This document shows, in pieces, positions 1 through 11,308 of a stretch of 64,000 nucleotides of DNA (position 1 is the first letter of the stretch; each line of letters begins with the position of its first letter). The stretch comes from Pseudorasbora parva. Taxonomy: Eukaryota > Chordata > Actinopteri > Cypriniformes > Gobionidae. The translations under genes and the position numbers were made by a program. The notes beneath the pieces are model-generated. The model was not told the origin of the DNA, searched no databases, and was given only the letters and a program-made list of their open reading frames with translations. The DNA is taken from positions 20,069,207-20,133,206 of the forward strand of contig NC_090183.1 of assembly GCF_024679245.1 (NCBI RefSeq). Reading direction: 5' to 3'.

Positions 1-3000
1 TTTGAACTTGAACCTTCTTTACAGACTTCTGTCTTTCTGTTTTTTCTTCAGTAGATCAAACATGAGATTTTTTGACAAAAAAAAAAAAAGATTCTGACCC
101 TGGATCCCATGAAGTTGATCTTTCTATTCATATAATAATATTCCTTGTGCTGTTTTATTAGTTCTTCAAGGGTGACCTTTTGAACTTTTTTGTGGCCAAA
201 TAGTCTTTGAACTTGAACTTTCTATAAAGACTTTATGACTACCTGTGGTTCATCAGTAGGTAAAGGAAGACATTTTTTGACAAAAAAAAAAAAAGATTGT
301 GACCCTAGATTCCATGAACTTGAACTTTCTATTCATATAAATAGATTCCTTGTGATGTTTTATTCGTTTTTCAGGGATGACCCTTTGAACTTATTTGTGG
401 CCAATGAGTCTTTAAACTTGAACCTTCTTTACAGACTTCTGTCTTTCTGTTTTTTCTTCAGTAGATCAAACATGAGATTTTTTGACCAAAAAAAAAGGAT
501 TCTGACCCTGGATCCCATGAAGTTGAACTTTCTATTCATATAAACAGATTCCTTCTGATGTTTTATTAGTTCTTCAATGATGACCTTTTGAACTTATTTA
601 TGGCCAAATAGTCTTTGAACTTGAACATTCTATACAGATTTTATGACTACCTGTTGTTTCATCAGTAAGTAAAGGAAGACATTTTTTGACAAAAATAAAT
701 AAGATTCTGACCCTAGATTCAACAAACATGAACTTTCTATTCATATAAAAAGATTCCTTGTGCTGTTTTATTAGTTCTTCAAGGATGACCTTTTGTACTT
801 ATTTGTGGCCAAATAGTCTTTGAACTTGAACTTTCAATACAGACTTTATGACTACCTGTGGTTCATCAGTAGGTAAAGGAAGACATTTTTTGACAAAAAA
901 AAAAAAGATTCTGACCCTAGATTCCATGAACTTGAACTTTCTATTCATATAAATAGATTCCTTCTGATGTTTTATTAGTTCTTCAAGGATGACCCTTTGA
1001 ACTTACTTGTGGCCAATGAGTCGTTAAACTTGAACCTTCTTTACAGACTTCTGTCTTTCTGTTTTTTTCTTCAGTAGATCAAACATGAGATTTTTTGCCC
1101 AAAAAAAAACAGGATTCTGACCCTGGATCCCATGAAGTTGAACTTTCTATTCATATAAACAGATTCCTTCTGATGTTTTATTAGTTCTTCAATGATGACC
1201 TTTTGAACTTATTTATGGCCAAATAGTCTTTGAACTTGAAGATTCTATACAGACTTTATGACTACCTGTTGTTTCATCAGTAAGTAAAGGAAGACATTTT
1301 TTGACAAAAATAAATAAGATTCTGACCCTAGATTCCACAAACTTGAACTTTCTATTCATATAAAAAGATTCCTTGTGCTGTCTTATTAGTTCTTCAAGGA
1401 TGACCCTTTGAACTTATTTGTGGCCAATGAGTCTTTAAACTTGGACCTTCTTTACAGACTTCTGTCTTTCTGTTTTTTCTTCAGCAGATCAAAGATGAGA
1501 TTTTTTGACAAAAAAAAAGATTCTGATCCTGGATGCCATGAAGTTGAACCTTCTATTCATATAAATAGATTCCTTCTGATGTTTTATTAGTTCTTCAAGG
1601 ATGACCTTTTGAACTTATTTGTGGCCAAATAGTCTTTGAACTTGAACATTCTATACAGACATTATGACTACCTGTTCTTTCATCAGTAAGTATAGGAAGA
1701 CATTTTTTGACCAAAAAAAATTAAAAGATTCCATGAACTTCAACTTTCTATTCATATAAATAGATTCCTTCTGATGTTTTATTGGTTCTTAAAGGATGAC
1801 CCTTTGAACTTATTTTTGGCCCAAGAGTCTTTGAACTTGAACCTTCTTTACAGACTTCTGTCTTTCTGTTTTTTCTTCAGTAGATCAAACATGAGATTTT
1901 TTGACAAAAAAAAAAGATTCTGACCCTGGATCCCATGAAGTTGAACTTTGTATTCATATAAACAGATTCCTTCTGATGTTTTATTAGTTCTTCAATGATG
2001 ACCTTTTGAACTTATTTATGGCCAAATAGTCTTTGAACTTGAACATTCTATACAGACTTTATGACTACCTTGTGTTTCATCAGTAAGTAAATGAAGACAT
2101 TTTTTGACAAAAATAAATAAGATTCTGACCCTAGATTCCACGAACTTGAACTTTTTATTCATATAAATAGATTCCTTGTGCTGTTTTATTAGTTCTTCAA
2201 GGATGACCTTTTGAACTTATTTGTGGCCAAATAGTCTTTGAACTTGAACTTTCTATAAAGACTTTATGACTACCTGTGGTTCATCAGTAGGTAAAGGGAG
2301 ACATTTTTTGACAAAAAAAAAAAAAAAAAAAGATTGTGACCCTAGATTCCATGAACTTGAACTTTCTATTCATATAAATAGATTCCTTCTGATGTTTTAT
2401 TAGTTCCTCAAGGATGACCCTTTGAACTTATTTGTGGCCAATGAGTCTTTAAACTTGGACCTTCTTTACAGACTTCTGTCTTTCTGTTTTTTCTTCAGTA
2501 GATCAAAGATGAGAATTTTTGACAAAAAAAAAAAGATTCTGATCCTGGATCCCATGAAGTTGAACTTTCTATTCATATAAATAGATTCCTTCTGATGTTT
2601 TATTAGTTCTTCAAGGATGACCTTTTGAATTTATTTGTGGCCAAAGAGTCTTTGAACTTGAACTTTCTATACAGACATTATGACTACCTGTTCTTTCATC
2701 AGTAGGTAAAGGAAGACATTTTTTTGAAAGAAAAAAAAAAAAGTTTCCATGAACTTGAACTTTCTATTCATTTAAATAGATTCCTTCTGATGTTTTATTA
2801 GTTCTTCAAGGATGACCCTTTGAACATATTTTTGGCCAAAGAGTCTTTGAACATGAACCTTCTTTACAGACTTCTGTCTTTCTGTTTTTTCTTCAGTAGA
2901 TCAAACATGAAATTTTTTGACAAAAATAAAAAGATTCTCATCTTGGATCCCATGAAGTTGAACTTTCTATTCATATAATCAGATTCCTTCTGATGTTATA

Positions 3001-5563
3001 TTAGTTTTTCAATGATGACCTTTTGAACTTATTTATGGCCAAACAGTCTTTGAACTTGAACATTCTATACAGACTTTATGACTACCTGTTGTTTCATCAG
3101 TAAGTAAAGGAAGACATTTTTTGACAAAAATAAATATGATTCTGACCCTAGATTCCACGAACTTGAACTTTCTATTCATATAAATAGATTCCTTCTGATG
3201 TTTTATTAGTTCTTCAAGGATGACCTTTTGAACTTATTTATGGCCAAACAGTCTTTGAACTTGAACATTCTTTACAGACTTTATGACTACCTGTTGTTTC
3301 ATCAGTAGGTAAAGGAAGACATTTTTTGACAAAAAAAAATAAAAATATTCTGACCCTAGATTCCATGAACTTGAGCTTTCTATTCATATAAATAGATTCC
3401 TTCTGATGTCTTATTAGTTCTTCAAGGATGACCCTTTGAACTTATTTGTGGCCAATGAGTCTTTAAACTTGAACCTTCTTTACAGACTTCTGTCTTTCTG
3501 TTTTTTCTTCAGTAGATCAAAGATGAGATTTTTTGACAAAAAAAAAAAAAGATTCTGATCCTGGATCCCATGAAGTTGAACTTTCTATTCATATAAATAG
3601 ATTCCTTCTGATGTTTTATTAGTTCTTCAAGGATGACCTTTTGAACTTATTTGTGGCCAAAGAGTCTTTGAACTTGAACATTCTATACAGACAATATGAC
3701 TACCTGTTCTTTCATCAGTAGGTAAAGGAAGACATTTTTTTGAAAAAAAAAAAAAGATTCCATGAACTTGAACTTTCTATTCATATAAATAGATTCCTTC
3801 TGATGTTTTATTAGTTCTTCAAGGATGACCTTTTGAACTTATTTGTGGCCAAAGAGTCTTTGAACTTGAACATTCTATACAGACATTATGACTACCTGTT
3901 GTTTCATCAGTAGGTAAAGGAAGACATTGTTGACAAAAAAAAAATAAAAAGATTCCATGAACTTGATCTTTCTATTCATATAAATAGATTCCTTCTGATG
4001 TTTGATTAGTTCTTCAAGGATGACCCTTTGAACTTATTTTTGGCCCAAGAGTCTTTGAACTTGAACCTTCTTTACAGACTTCTGTCTTTCTGTTTTTTCT
4101 TCAGTAGATCAAACATGAGATTTTTTGACAACAAAAAAAAAAAAAAGATTCTGACCCTGGATCCCATGAAGTTGAACTTTCTATTCATATAATCAGATTC
4201 CTTCTGATGTTTTATTAGTTCTTCAAGGATGACCTTTTGAACTTATTTATGGCCAAATAGTCTTTGAACTTGAACATTCTATACAGACTTTATGGCTACC
4301 TGTTGTTTCATCAGTTAGTAAAGGAAGACATTTTTTGACAAAAATATATAAGATTCTGACCCTAGATTCCAAGAACTTGAACTTTCTATTCATATAAATA
4401 GATTCCTTGTGCTGTTTTATTAGTTCTTCAAGGGTGACCTTTTGAACTTTTTTGTGGCCAAATAGTCTTTGAACTTGAACTTTCTATAAAGACTTTATGA
4501 CTACCTGTGGTTCATCAGTAGGTAAAGGAAGACATTTTTTTACAAAAAATAAAAAAAGATTGTGACCCTAGATTCCATGAACTTGAACTTTCTATTCATA
4601 TAAATAGATTCCTTCTGATGTTTTATTAGTTATTCAAGGATGACCCTTTGAACTTATTTGTGGCCAATGAGTCTTTAAACTTGAACCTTCTTTACAGACT
4701 TCTGTCCTTCTGTTTTTTCTTCAGTAGATCAAACATGAGATTTTTTGACAAAAAAAAAAAAAATTCTGACCCTGGATCCCATGAAGTTGAACTTTCTATT
4801 CATATAAACAGATTCCTTCTGATGTTTTATTAGTTCTTCAATGATGACCTTTTGAACTTATTTATGGCCAAATAGTCTTTGAACTTGAACATTCTATACA
4901 GACTTTATGACTACCTGTTGTTTCATCAGTAAGTAAAGGAAGACATTTTTTGACAAAAATAAATAAGAATCTGACCCTAGATTCCACAAACTTGAAATTT
5001 CTATTCATATAAAAAGATTCCTTGTGCTGTCTTATTAGTTCTTCAAGGATGACCTTTTGAACTTATTTGTGGCCAATGAGTCTTTAAACTTGGACCTTCT
5101 TTACAGACTTCTGTCTTTCTGTTTTTTCTTCAGCAGATCAAAGATGAGATTTTTTGACAAAAAAAAAAAAGATTCTGATCCTGGATGCCATGAAGTTGAA
5201 TTTTCTATTCATATAAATAGATTCCTTCTGATGTTTTATTAAGTTCTTCAAGGATGACCTTTTGAACTTATTTGTGGCCAAAGAGTCTTTGAACTTGAAC
5301 ATTCTATACAGACATTATGACTACCTGTTCTTTCATCAGTAGGTATAGGAAGACATTTTTTGACCAAAAAAAATAAAAAGATTCCATGAACTTGAACTTT
5401 CTATTCATATAAATAGATTCCTTCTGATGTTTTATTGGTTCTTAAAGGATGACCCTTTGAACTTATTTTTGGCCCAAGAGTCTTTGAACTTGAACCTTCT
5501 TTACAGACTTCTGTCTTTCTGTTTTTTCTTCAGTAGATCAAACATGAGATTTTTTGACAAAAA
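1..5563 (+). repeat. 205-bp satellite, forward block 1
   Basis: Tandem array of an AT-rich monomer of about 205 bp, already running at the first base. Each monomer contains TTTGAACTTGAAC, a TTTTTTGAC-A(n) tract, GATTCTGACCCT, CTATTCATATAAATAG, GATTCCTTCTGATG and AAGGATGACC. Two types recur. Type A has TTCTGTCTTTCTG followed by TTTTTTCTTCAGTAGATC. Type B has TATGACTACCTGTTG followed by TTTCATCAGTAGG. Type-A starts are spaced about 400 or about 610 bp apart (for example near 390, 990, 1405, 1802 and 2418), so dimers and trimers are mixed. The A-tract after TTTGAC varies from about 8 to 20 bases. No gene is supported in this block. It ends at the first DIRS insertion. Confidence 0.95.
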
Positions 5564-5566
5564 AAC

Positions 5567-5790
5567 GTCTCGGTTACGTATGTAACCCTCGTTCCCTGAA
5601 GGATGGAACGGAGACGTACGTCAGAACTGAACCGACGAATGGGGATCTGCCCTCAGAGACCTATCCACTTCGAGTGTATAAAAACGAGCCAATCGGGGAT
5701 TGGCATGTGATCCACACATTCCACGCTCCGCCCCGCAGCGCGGGTATAAATAGGAAGTGGAATGGTAGATCAAATGCTTTTTTCAACTGA
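5567..5790. repeat. Left inverted terminal repeat, DIRS copy 1
   Basis: Matches the reverse complement of 12068-12268 over most of its length (TGAACCGACGAAT, the CCACTTCGAGTG block, TATAAATAGGAAGTGG). Its outermost part carries the palindrome GTTACGTATGTAAC at 5573-5586, which the opposite terminus lacks. Because it mirrors the 5' promoter repeat, it also holds a TATA box (5745-5752) pointing rightwards into the element, which could drive antisense transcription. Confidence 0.85.
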
Positions 5791-5845
5791 GGAGCCGAAT
5801 CCGTGACTGGGCTCCTAGCTGAAGCACAGCTCCTGGCGACGGGAC

Positions 5846-5957
5846 GTACGTCTCCGTTCCCTCCTTCAGGGAACGAGGGTTACATACGTAACCGAGACGT
5901 TCCCTTTCAGTCGGTCACGTTCGACGTACGTCAGAACTGAACCGACAGTTGGGATCC
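5846..5957. repeat. Internal complementary region (circle-junction copy), DIRS copy 1
   Basis: The first half is the reverse complement of the element's left end, including GTTACATACGTAAC at 5879-5892. The second half repeats the right end as read on the minus strand (CCCTTTCAGTCGGTCACG). The two halves are joined through GTT at 5899-5901. In the DIRS replication model this segment templates joining of the two ends into a circle, and the central trinucleotide is the recombination core. Confidence 0.85.
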
Positions 5958-6582
5958 CTTTGGAAAACGCCAGGATGCTGGCCCTTCCAGCGTCCTGCTT
6001 GAGCGCACTGGACCGTCTAGTATGGTACGGAAGTCAGGGCTCCAAGCAGGGAGGTCAGTCACTGCTGTTCTGCAAGACCCACTTAGAGTGACCATAGACC
6101 GCTGGGAAGCGTGTTCTTCTCGGGAGAAGGTACGCTGCGGGGCCACGTCCTTCAGGGAAGGAGTGGTGGCGGAATACATATAAGGACTAACCTGGCAGGG
6201 TAGTGCAACATATGGCAGTCTCTGGGGTGGTTCCAACCTAATTGTAGGGGGGAAAGAACACGCCCAGAGACGACAGAGCGGGCTCTGTCGAGGGAAAGAC
6301 CCGGGGCTAGCCCGAAGGGTAGCTGATACCGTGGACAAATACACATATGGGGTTGCCGTGAGGGAACCACTACATATGGAACCCAGTCTACAACCACGTT
6401 CCACAAGCATACGGGTGCAGGCCTAGCGTCAGACGGTCCGCAACGTCTGACACCGCATGGGGTGACGGAGGAGCTCGACAGGGTTAGCCGGTTTCCCGGG
6501 GAACACAACTGGAGACAATAAACGCACGTATCCGGCCCAGAGGGCGGGAGTGGCGTTGCAAGCCGACACTTAGAACGGGCAC
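5958..6582 (-). other. 3' noncoding part of DIRS copy 1
   Basis: GC-moderate sequence between the recombinase stop and the internal complementary region. It carries scattered CATATG/CATATA words but no recognisable domain. Two open frames overlap here on the minus strand (5931-6410 and 6152-6508), and neither resembles a DIRS protein. I treat it as 3' untranslated sequence. Confidence 0.5.
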
Positions 6583-7628
6583 TTAGCGCTCCTGGCCACC
6601 AGGGGCGAGGATGCGGGAAGATACCGGCTCTACACGTAAGCTATAAAACCTAGCAAACGTGTTAGGTGTCGCCCAGCCCGCAGCTCTACAAATGTCTGTC
6701 AGCGAGGCGCCTTGAGCCAGCGCCCAGGAAGAAGCTACACTCCTAGTGGAGTGTGCTCTTACACCGAACGGGCAAGGCACGTCTTGGGACTGGTAAGCCA
6801 AGACTATAGCATCCACTATCCAGTGGGCTAACCTCTGCTTGGAGACAGCCTTTCCCTTCTGCTGGCCTCCGTAACAGGCGAAGAGTTGCTCTGAGGTCCG
6901 AAAGCTTTGGGTCCGGTCAACGTAAGCGCGAAGAGCGCGGACTGGACACAACAAAGCCAGGGCTGGGTCTGCCTCCTCCGAAGGCAGCGCTTGCAGGTTC
7001 ACCACCTGGTCCCGGAAGGGAGTGGTATGAACCTTGGGCACGTATCCGGGCCTGGGTCTCAGGACAACGTGAGAGTTACCAGGCCCGAACTCTAGGCATG
7101 ATTCGCTGACCGAAAGTGCGTGCAGGTGATTGCACCTACCCTCTTGATTGAGGCCAAAGCAGTCAAGAGCACTGTCTTCATTGACAGGATTTTAATCTCA
7201 ATGGACTCCAAAGGCTCGAAGGGAGGGCTCTGGAGTGCTCTGAGCACTAGAGCCAAGTCCCAAGAGGGTATCGAGGATGGACGAGGAGGATTTAGTCTCC
7301 TCGCACCTCTGAGGAACCTGACGATTAGGTCGTGCTTTCCCACGGACTTACCTTCGACTGCGTCGTGATACGCCGCTATTGCGGCGACGTACACTTTGAG
7401 GGTGGAGGGAGACAGCCTTTGCTCCAACCCGTCTTGCAGGAAGGAAAGCACAACACCAATCGAACACCTTCGGGGGTCTTCCCGGCGGGAAGAGCACCAC
7501 TCAACGAACAGGTTCCACTTCAGTACATAGAGGCGCCTCGTAGAGGGGGCTCTAGCTGAAGAGATGGTATCTACGACTGCTTGTGGTAGTCCATCTAGAA
7601 CCTCGCGTCCCGTCCAGGGACCAGACAT
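6583..7628 (-). pseudogene. Tyrosine recombinase of DIRS copy 1, frameshifted
   Basis: Integrase of the element; in DIRS elements it joins the circular DNA copy to the target through a tyrosine nucleophile. The N-terminal part is 7628-7092 (178 codons). It begins MSGPWTG, contains the core-binding segment SARAPSTRRLYVLKWNLF and ends just after the catalytic arginine in LASIKR. A frameshift follows at about 7115-7135, where roughly five extra bases appear compared with the expected GDLHALSV. The frame resumes and the C-terminal part (7041-6583) carries the HSTR motif (His97, Arg100 of that frame) and the presumed nucleophile Tyr133 in ARFYSL. All catalytic residues are therefore visible, but in two frames. 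The start overlaps the end of the upstream RNase H/methyltransferase frame by 77 bases, an arrangement typical of DIRS elements. Confidence 0.85.
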
Positions 7629-8500
7629 GAAGATTCCAGAGGTCTGGACGCGGGTGCCATAGAGTGCCCCGTCCCTGAGAAAGAAGGTCCTTCCTCAGGG
7701 GAATGGGCCAAGGAGGGGCTGTCGCGAGGAGAGTAAGTTCTGGGAACCAGGTCCGGTTGGGCCAATACGGCGCAACTAACAAGACCTGCTCCTCGTCCTC
7801 CCTGACTTTGCACAGGGTCTGTGCAAGAAGGCTCACTGGGGGAAACGCATACTTGCGTAGGTCCCGGGGCCAGCTGTGCGCCAGTGCATCTGTGCCGAGG
7901 GTACCCCCGGTCAGGGAATAGTACCACTGGCAATGGGTCGAGTCCGGAGAGGCAAACAGGTCTACCTGTGCGGCTCCGAACTGGTCCCATATCAGCTGGA
8001 CCGCCTGGGGGTGGAGTCGCCATTCTCCCGGAGGTGCTGGCTGCCGAGAGAGCTCGTCGGCTGTCTGGTTCAGCGCACCAGGGACATGCATGGCCCGAAG
8101 CGACCTCAGATGCTTCTGACTCCACAGGAGCAGGTGGCGGGCGAGTTGGAACAGGCGACGGGAGCGTAGACCACCCTGACGGTGTATGTACGCAACGGCC
8201 ACCGTGCTGTCCGTACGGACCAGTACATACTTGCCACGTAGCGGCCCCTTGAGGCGGCGCAGTGCCAAGTGTACTGCTAACAACTCGAGGCAATTGATAT
8301 GCCAATGCAATTGCGGTTCCGTCCACAGACCCGCAACTGCATGCCCGCTGTATGTGGCCCCCCAACCCGTGGATGAGGCATCCGTGAACAGCACACGTGT
8401 GGCCGGCGCGCGAACTGAATCGCGTAGCCGAGTCTGATGGTACGGATGAGCCAACGGGACGGTCGAGGGAGCTGTAGCCACGCTCCCAGGGACCGTAGCA
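7552..8500 (-). pseudogene. RNase H/methyltransferase-like polyprotein of DIRS copy 1, RT core deleted
   Basis: The open frame 8481-7552 (309 codons) begins close to RNase H. Acidic residues appear in order: Asp in VLFTDASSTGW, Glu in INCLELLAVH and Asp in VLVRTDSTVAV. The region after SRQPAPPGEW, through QVDLFAS and LLVAPYWPNRTWF, matches the methyltransferase-like C-terminal domain of DIRS polyproteins as seen in copy 2. The overlapping frame just upstream holds the start of the RT region, GYAIQFARRP at about 8400-8430, equivalent to GYAIQFRSRP in copy 2. The sequence then jumps directly to RNase H. Everything between, including the YIDD catalytic box, is absent, and the join also shifts frame. 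This copy therefore cannot reverse-transcribe itself. Confidence 0.85.
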
Positions 8501-8562
8501 GCGGGACCAACGGCACCACAGACATGCCCGGGGTGGGGCAGCGCAACGGAAAGCTCTGGCTC

Positions 8563-8990
8563 GACTCGGGAGGCCCGGAGGCGGCCCGGAGTGTCGCGCG
8601 AGCACTCCTGGTGCGGGCAGGGAGCGGGTGAGAAGGCCCGGAGGCGTCCTCGGAGCCCGCTCGACTGCTCGCTGCCCGAAGGCAGAGAGGTGGGATGCTC
8701 AGACCCGACTCGGGAGGCCCGTGGGCGGCCCGGAGTGTTGTCTGAGTCTTCCCAGGAGGGGCAGAGAGTGGGTGAGAAGGCCCGGAGGCGTCCTCGAAGC
8801 TCACTCTGCTGCCTGCTGTCCGAAGGCAGGGGGATGGGGCACTCAGACCCTACTCGGGAGGCCCGAAGGCGGCCCGGAGTGTTGTCCGAGTACTCCAGGT
8901 TGGGGCAGAGTGTGGGTGAGAAGGCCCAGGGGCAGTCTCGATGCCCACACTACTGCCCCCTGGCGAGAGAGGGGAGGAAGAAAGTAGCAA
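8563..8990. repeat. 144-bp tandem repeat, three copies, inside DIRS copy 1
   Basis: GC-rich tandem repeat. CTCGGGAGGCCCG recurs near 8565, 8709 and 8853, exactly 144 bp apart, each time followed by GGCGGCCCGGAGTG, GTGAGAAGGCCC and a CGAAGGCAG block. The third copy decays after about 8950. 144 bp is 48 codons, so the array stays open in several frames on both strands. It lies between the gag remnant and the RT remnant. Copy 2 has no equivalent. Confidence 0.85.
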
Positions 8991-9149
8991 GGCCCGGGGG
9001 CGTCGCACATTTCCAACCTGGCCCTCTGAGGCCCAGAGAGAGAGGAAACTGCTCTGAATTTGTGGGTACCGCTGGACTCCGGAGAGCCAGTGGCAGAACG
9101 TTAACCAGTCAGGGCCCCCCGGTCCTCCTCCGGGGGGGTGGGGGAGGGA

Positions 9150-9650
9150 TACGAATATCACCTCCCCCCGAGCAGCTCCTGTTCTCCCCAGCCTGTCCGT
9201 CTCAGGGCCGCGTCCCCTTGCGCTTGCCTGCCGGTTAGCGGGGCCCTGGACGGGTTGGGCGCCTCCCTCGCGTCCGGCACCCTGCTCCTCCAGTGGCGGC
9301 TGCTGCTCGGCTCTAGCAGGGTGGAGGTGGACGCAGGAGGGGATGCCCTCGGCGACAAGCCGGCAGAGGCGCCGCGACCGACGACCGAGCAGCTCGTCAT
9401 CGGCACCCTGGTGCAACGCCTCTGTCTGCTTCTGGGCCACCAAGAACTGCTGGGCAAAGTTCTCGATGGCGTCGCCGAGGAGGCCAGCCCGACAGACAGG
9501 CCTTCCTTACGCATATCTGCCGGGTTAGCCCCCCTAGTTCCTGGACCACTAGTGTGGACATCGCCTGACCCAGGGAGCGTGCAGTGATTTTCATCGCCCC
9601 TAGGGCGAGGTCCAACACCGCACGCAGTTCCTGCACAACCCCTGGGCTGG
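9150..9650 (-). pseudogene. gag C-terminal fragment of DIRS copy 1
   Basis: A minus-strand frame contains VQELRAVLDLALGAMKITAR followed by SLGQAMSTLV, which aligns in order with INELRTAADITLRATKETAR and CVGRSMAALV of the intact gag in copy 2 (26387-27865). A second frame continues with VAQKQTEALHQ, corresponding to FQESKKQAAALKQF in copy 2, so at least one frameshift separates the two parts near 9440-9500. The N-terminal half, including the cysteine/histidine cluster, is not found. The product would be a structural (gag-like) protein, and this copy is non-functional. Confidence 0.65.
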
Positions 9651-10708
9651 GACTACCCTCGTGCGTGCAGGGCATAGGGCAGTGAGAGAGGGAAAACAAT
9701 GATACTTTTTTTTTTTTTGTCTCATTTTTGGCCCTTTTGACCCTCCATATTTCCCTCTCTCCGATGCAGCAATTGACATCTGTCCTCTGCCAGAGCAAAA
9801 AATGAAACGCTAAGACCTTTTCTCTTCCAGGACCAGCGATTCCATCTCTCACTACAAGCAGGCATGTGAGACAGTGAACGTGGCCGTTAGAACGGCACAC
9901 AGCGCACTGAACGCTCAAGCCTCAATGAAGAAGGCAAGGCGAACAATGCCCTGACGTGGTCATATTCTCATGAGAGAATCCGTACCAGCGTCTCAGCATG
10001 CTTTTGATGCGATAGAGGAGTGGGGGCCCGAAGGGGTTTACCCGGCGGGGAATTCCCACTGTAATCCTCAGGCCACCAGCGCTTATCAGCCAAAGTAGTC
10101 CTTTTTCCAGTAACACCAGAATATGAACTAGATCGGGGGATAGGCGAAGGGACTCGACCCCATCTGAGGTTTCCTAGTCTCGGCCGCGCATCTAGAGCAC
10201 CGACTGACGCGCGTCGGTTGCTGTGACAACCACCGCTGTCAGCCGGCCGCTCGACGGCACACGGCGCGCTGAACACTCAAGCCTTTTATGAGAAAGGGTG
10301 AGACGAACAACGCGCCGACGTGACCATGTTCTTCTGCGAGAACATGAATCACCCACGATCTTAATTTCACATGCGATCGTGGCCGTCAATGAGGACAGGA
10401 AACAGTTGCATTCCAGGAATGCACGGTTTGAATGACATCTTGAAAAAGACGCAGGGTCAAACCGTGTTGCTCTTTTAGAATGGAAAAACTGCTCTTTTAG
10501 ATGTGCTGAAGCACTCAGGGAGATGACCGCGGTCAGCACGCAGTCCACAGTGCAAGCCTGCGTGTGACACTCAAAGGGGAAAACGCCCAGCGAACCAACA
10601 ATGGAAGCTCTTTAGTGAATGCAAACGATTGCAACGATGGTCGGTCTCTCGCTGAGAAGCGCTATAACACCCGCACTGGCAGTTCCTTCCTTTCTCCAAG
10701 ACTCAGTC
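9651..10708 (-). other. Leader/intervening region of DIRS copy 1
   Basis: Between the gag fragment and the nested transposon. It contains a T-tract (about 9705-9718) and two diverged direct copies of a block of about 100 bp, near 9889-9990 and 10253-10350, both with CGGCACAC, CTCAAGCCT and GCGAACAA-like words and similar GACGTG segments. No DIRS domain is recognisable. The block duplication suggests the leader grew by tandem duplication. Confidence 0.5.
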
Positions 10709-10712
10709 TTAA

Positions 10713-11273
10713 AGGGATCCCATGGTGTTGAGACTTGTATGGCTTAATATAACATAAATGATGTCTCTTACTGAATTATGTAGTAGAAAACCCATGAAAG
10801 ATCTACGTTATTTAAAAAATCGATTTTATATTTGGACCATGGGCGGCGCCATTTTGTTTGCGTTCTAGGTTGATGACGTAGAGTGGTTGAACTCCTCAAT
10901 CAGCTGGCGTTACCCGTTGCTATTTTTACCACAACGCAACTCGAAAATTGTTTCAGAGTTAAACAAAACAAATGAATTGCTTTGTAATTGTACTTAAAAC
11001 ACACTCAAACATACATGTGCACACAAACTCACCTACACAAGTCACAAACAGATCGGCGGGCGCGCACACACACACTGACAGACTGCTCTGTCTCAATCGC
11101 ATGCATCATCACCAAAACATCCTGCCTCTCTTCCTCACTTTATCCCATCGTCCTACCTAGATATTTCCCTCTGCTGGTCACATTAGGCATTACAGTTAAT
11201 CTACTATCAACAGTCTATCTAGGATATCAACACAGGGAATAGATTGAGGGTTATGTATGCGCGCACGCAGTGC

Positions 11274-11308
<35 letters not shown>

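Noticed and set aside
5931..6508. Two overlapping minus-strand frames downstream of the copy 1 recombinase as an extra DIRS gene
   Set aside because: There is no counterpart in copy 2 and no domain. The position fits 3' untranslated sequence.
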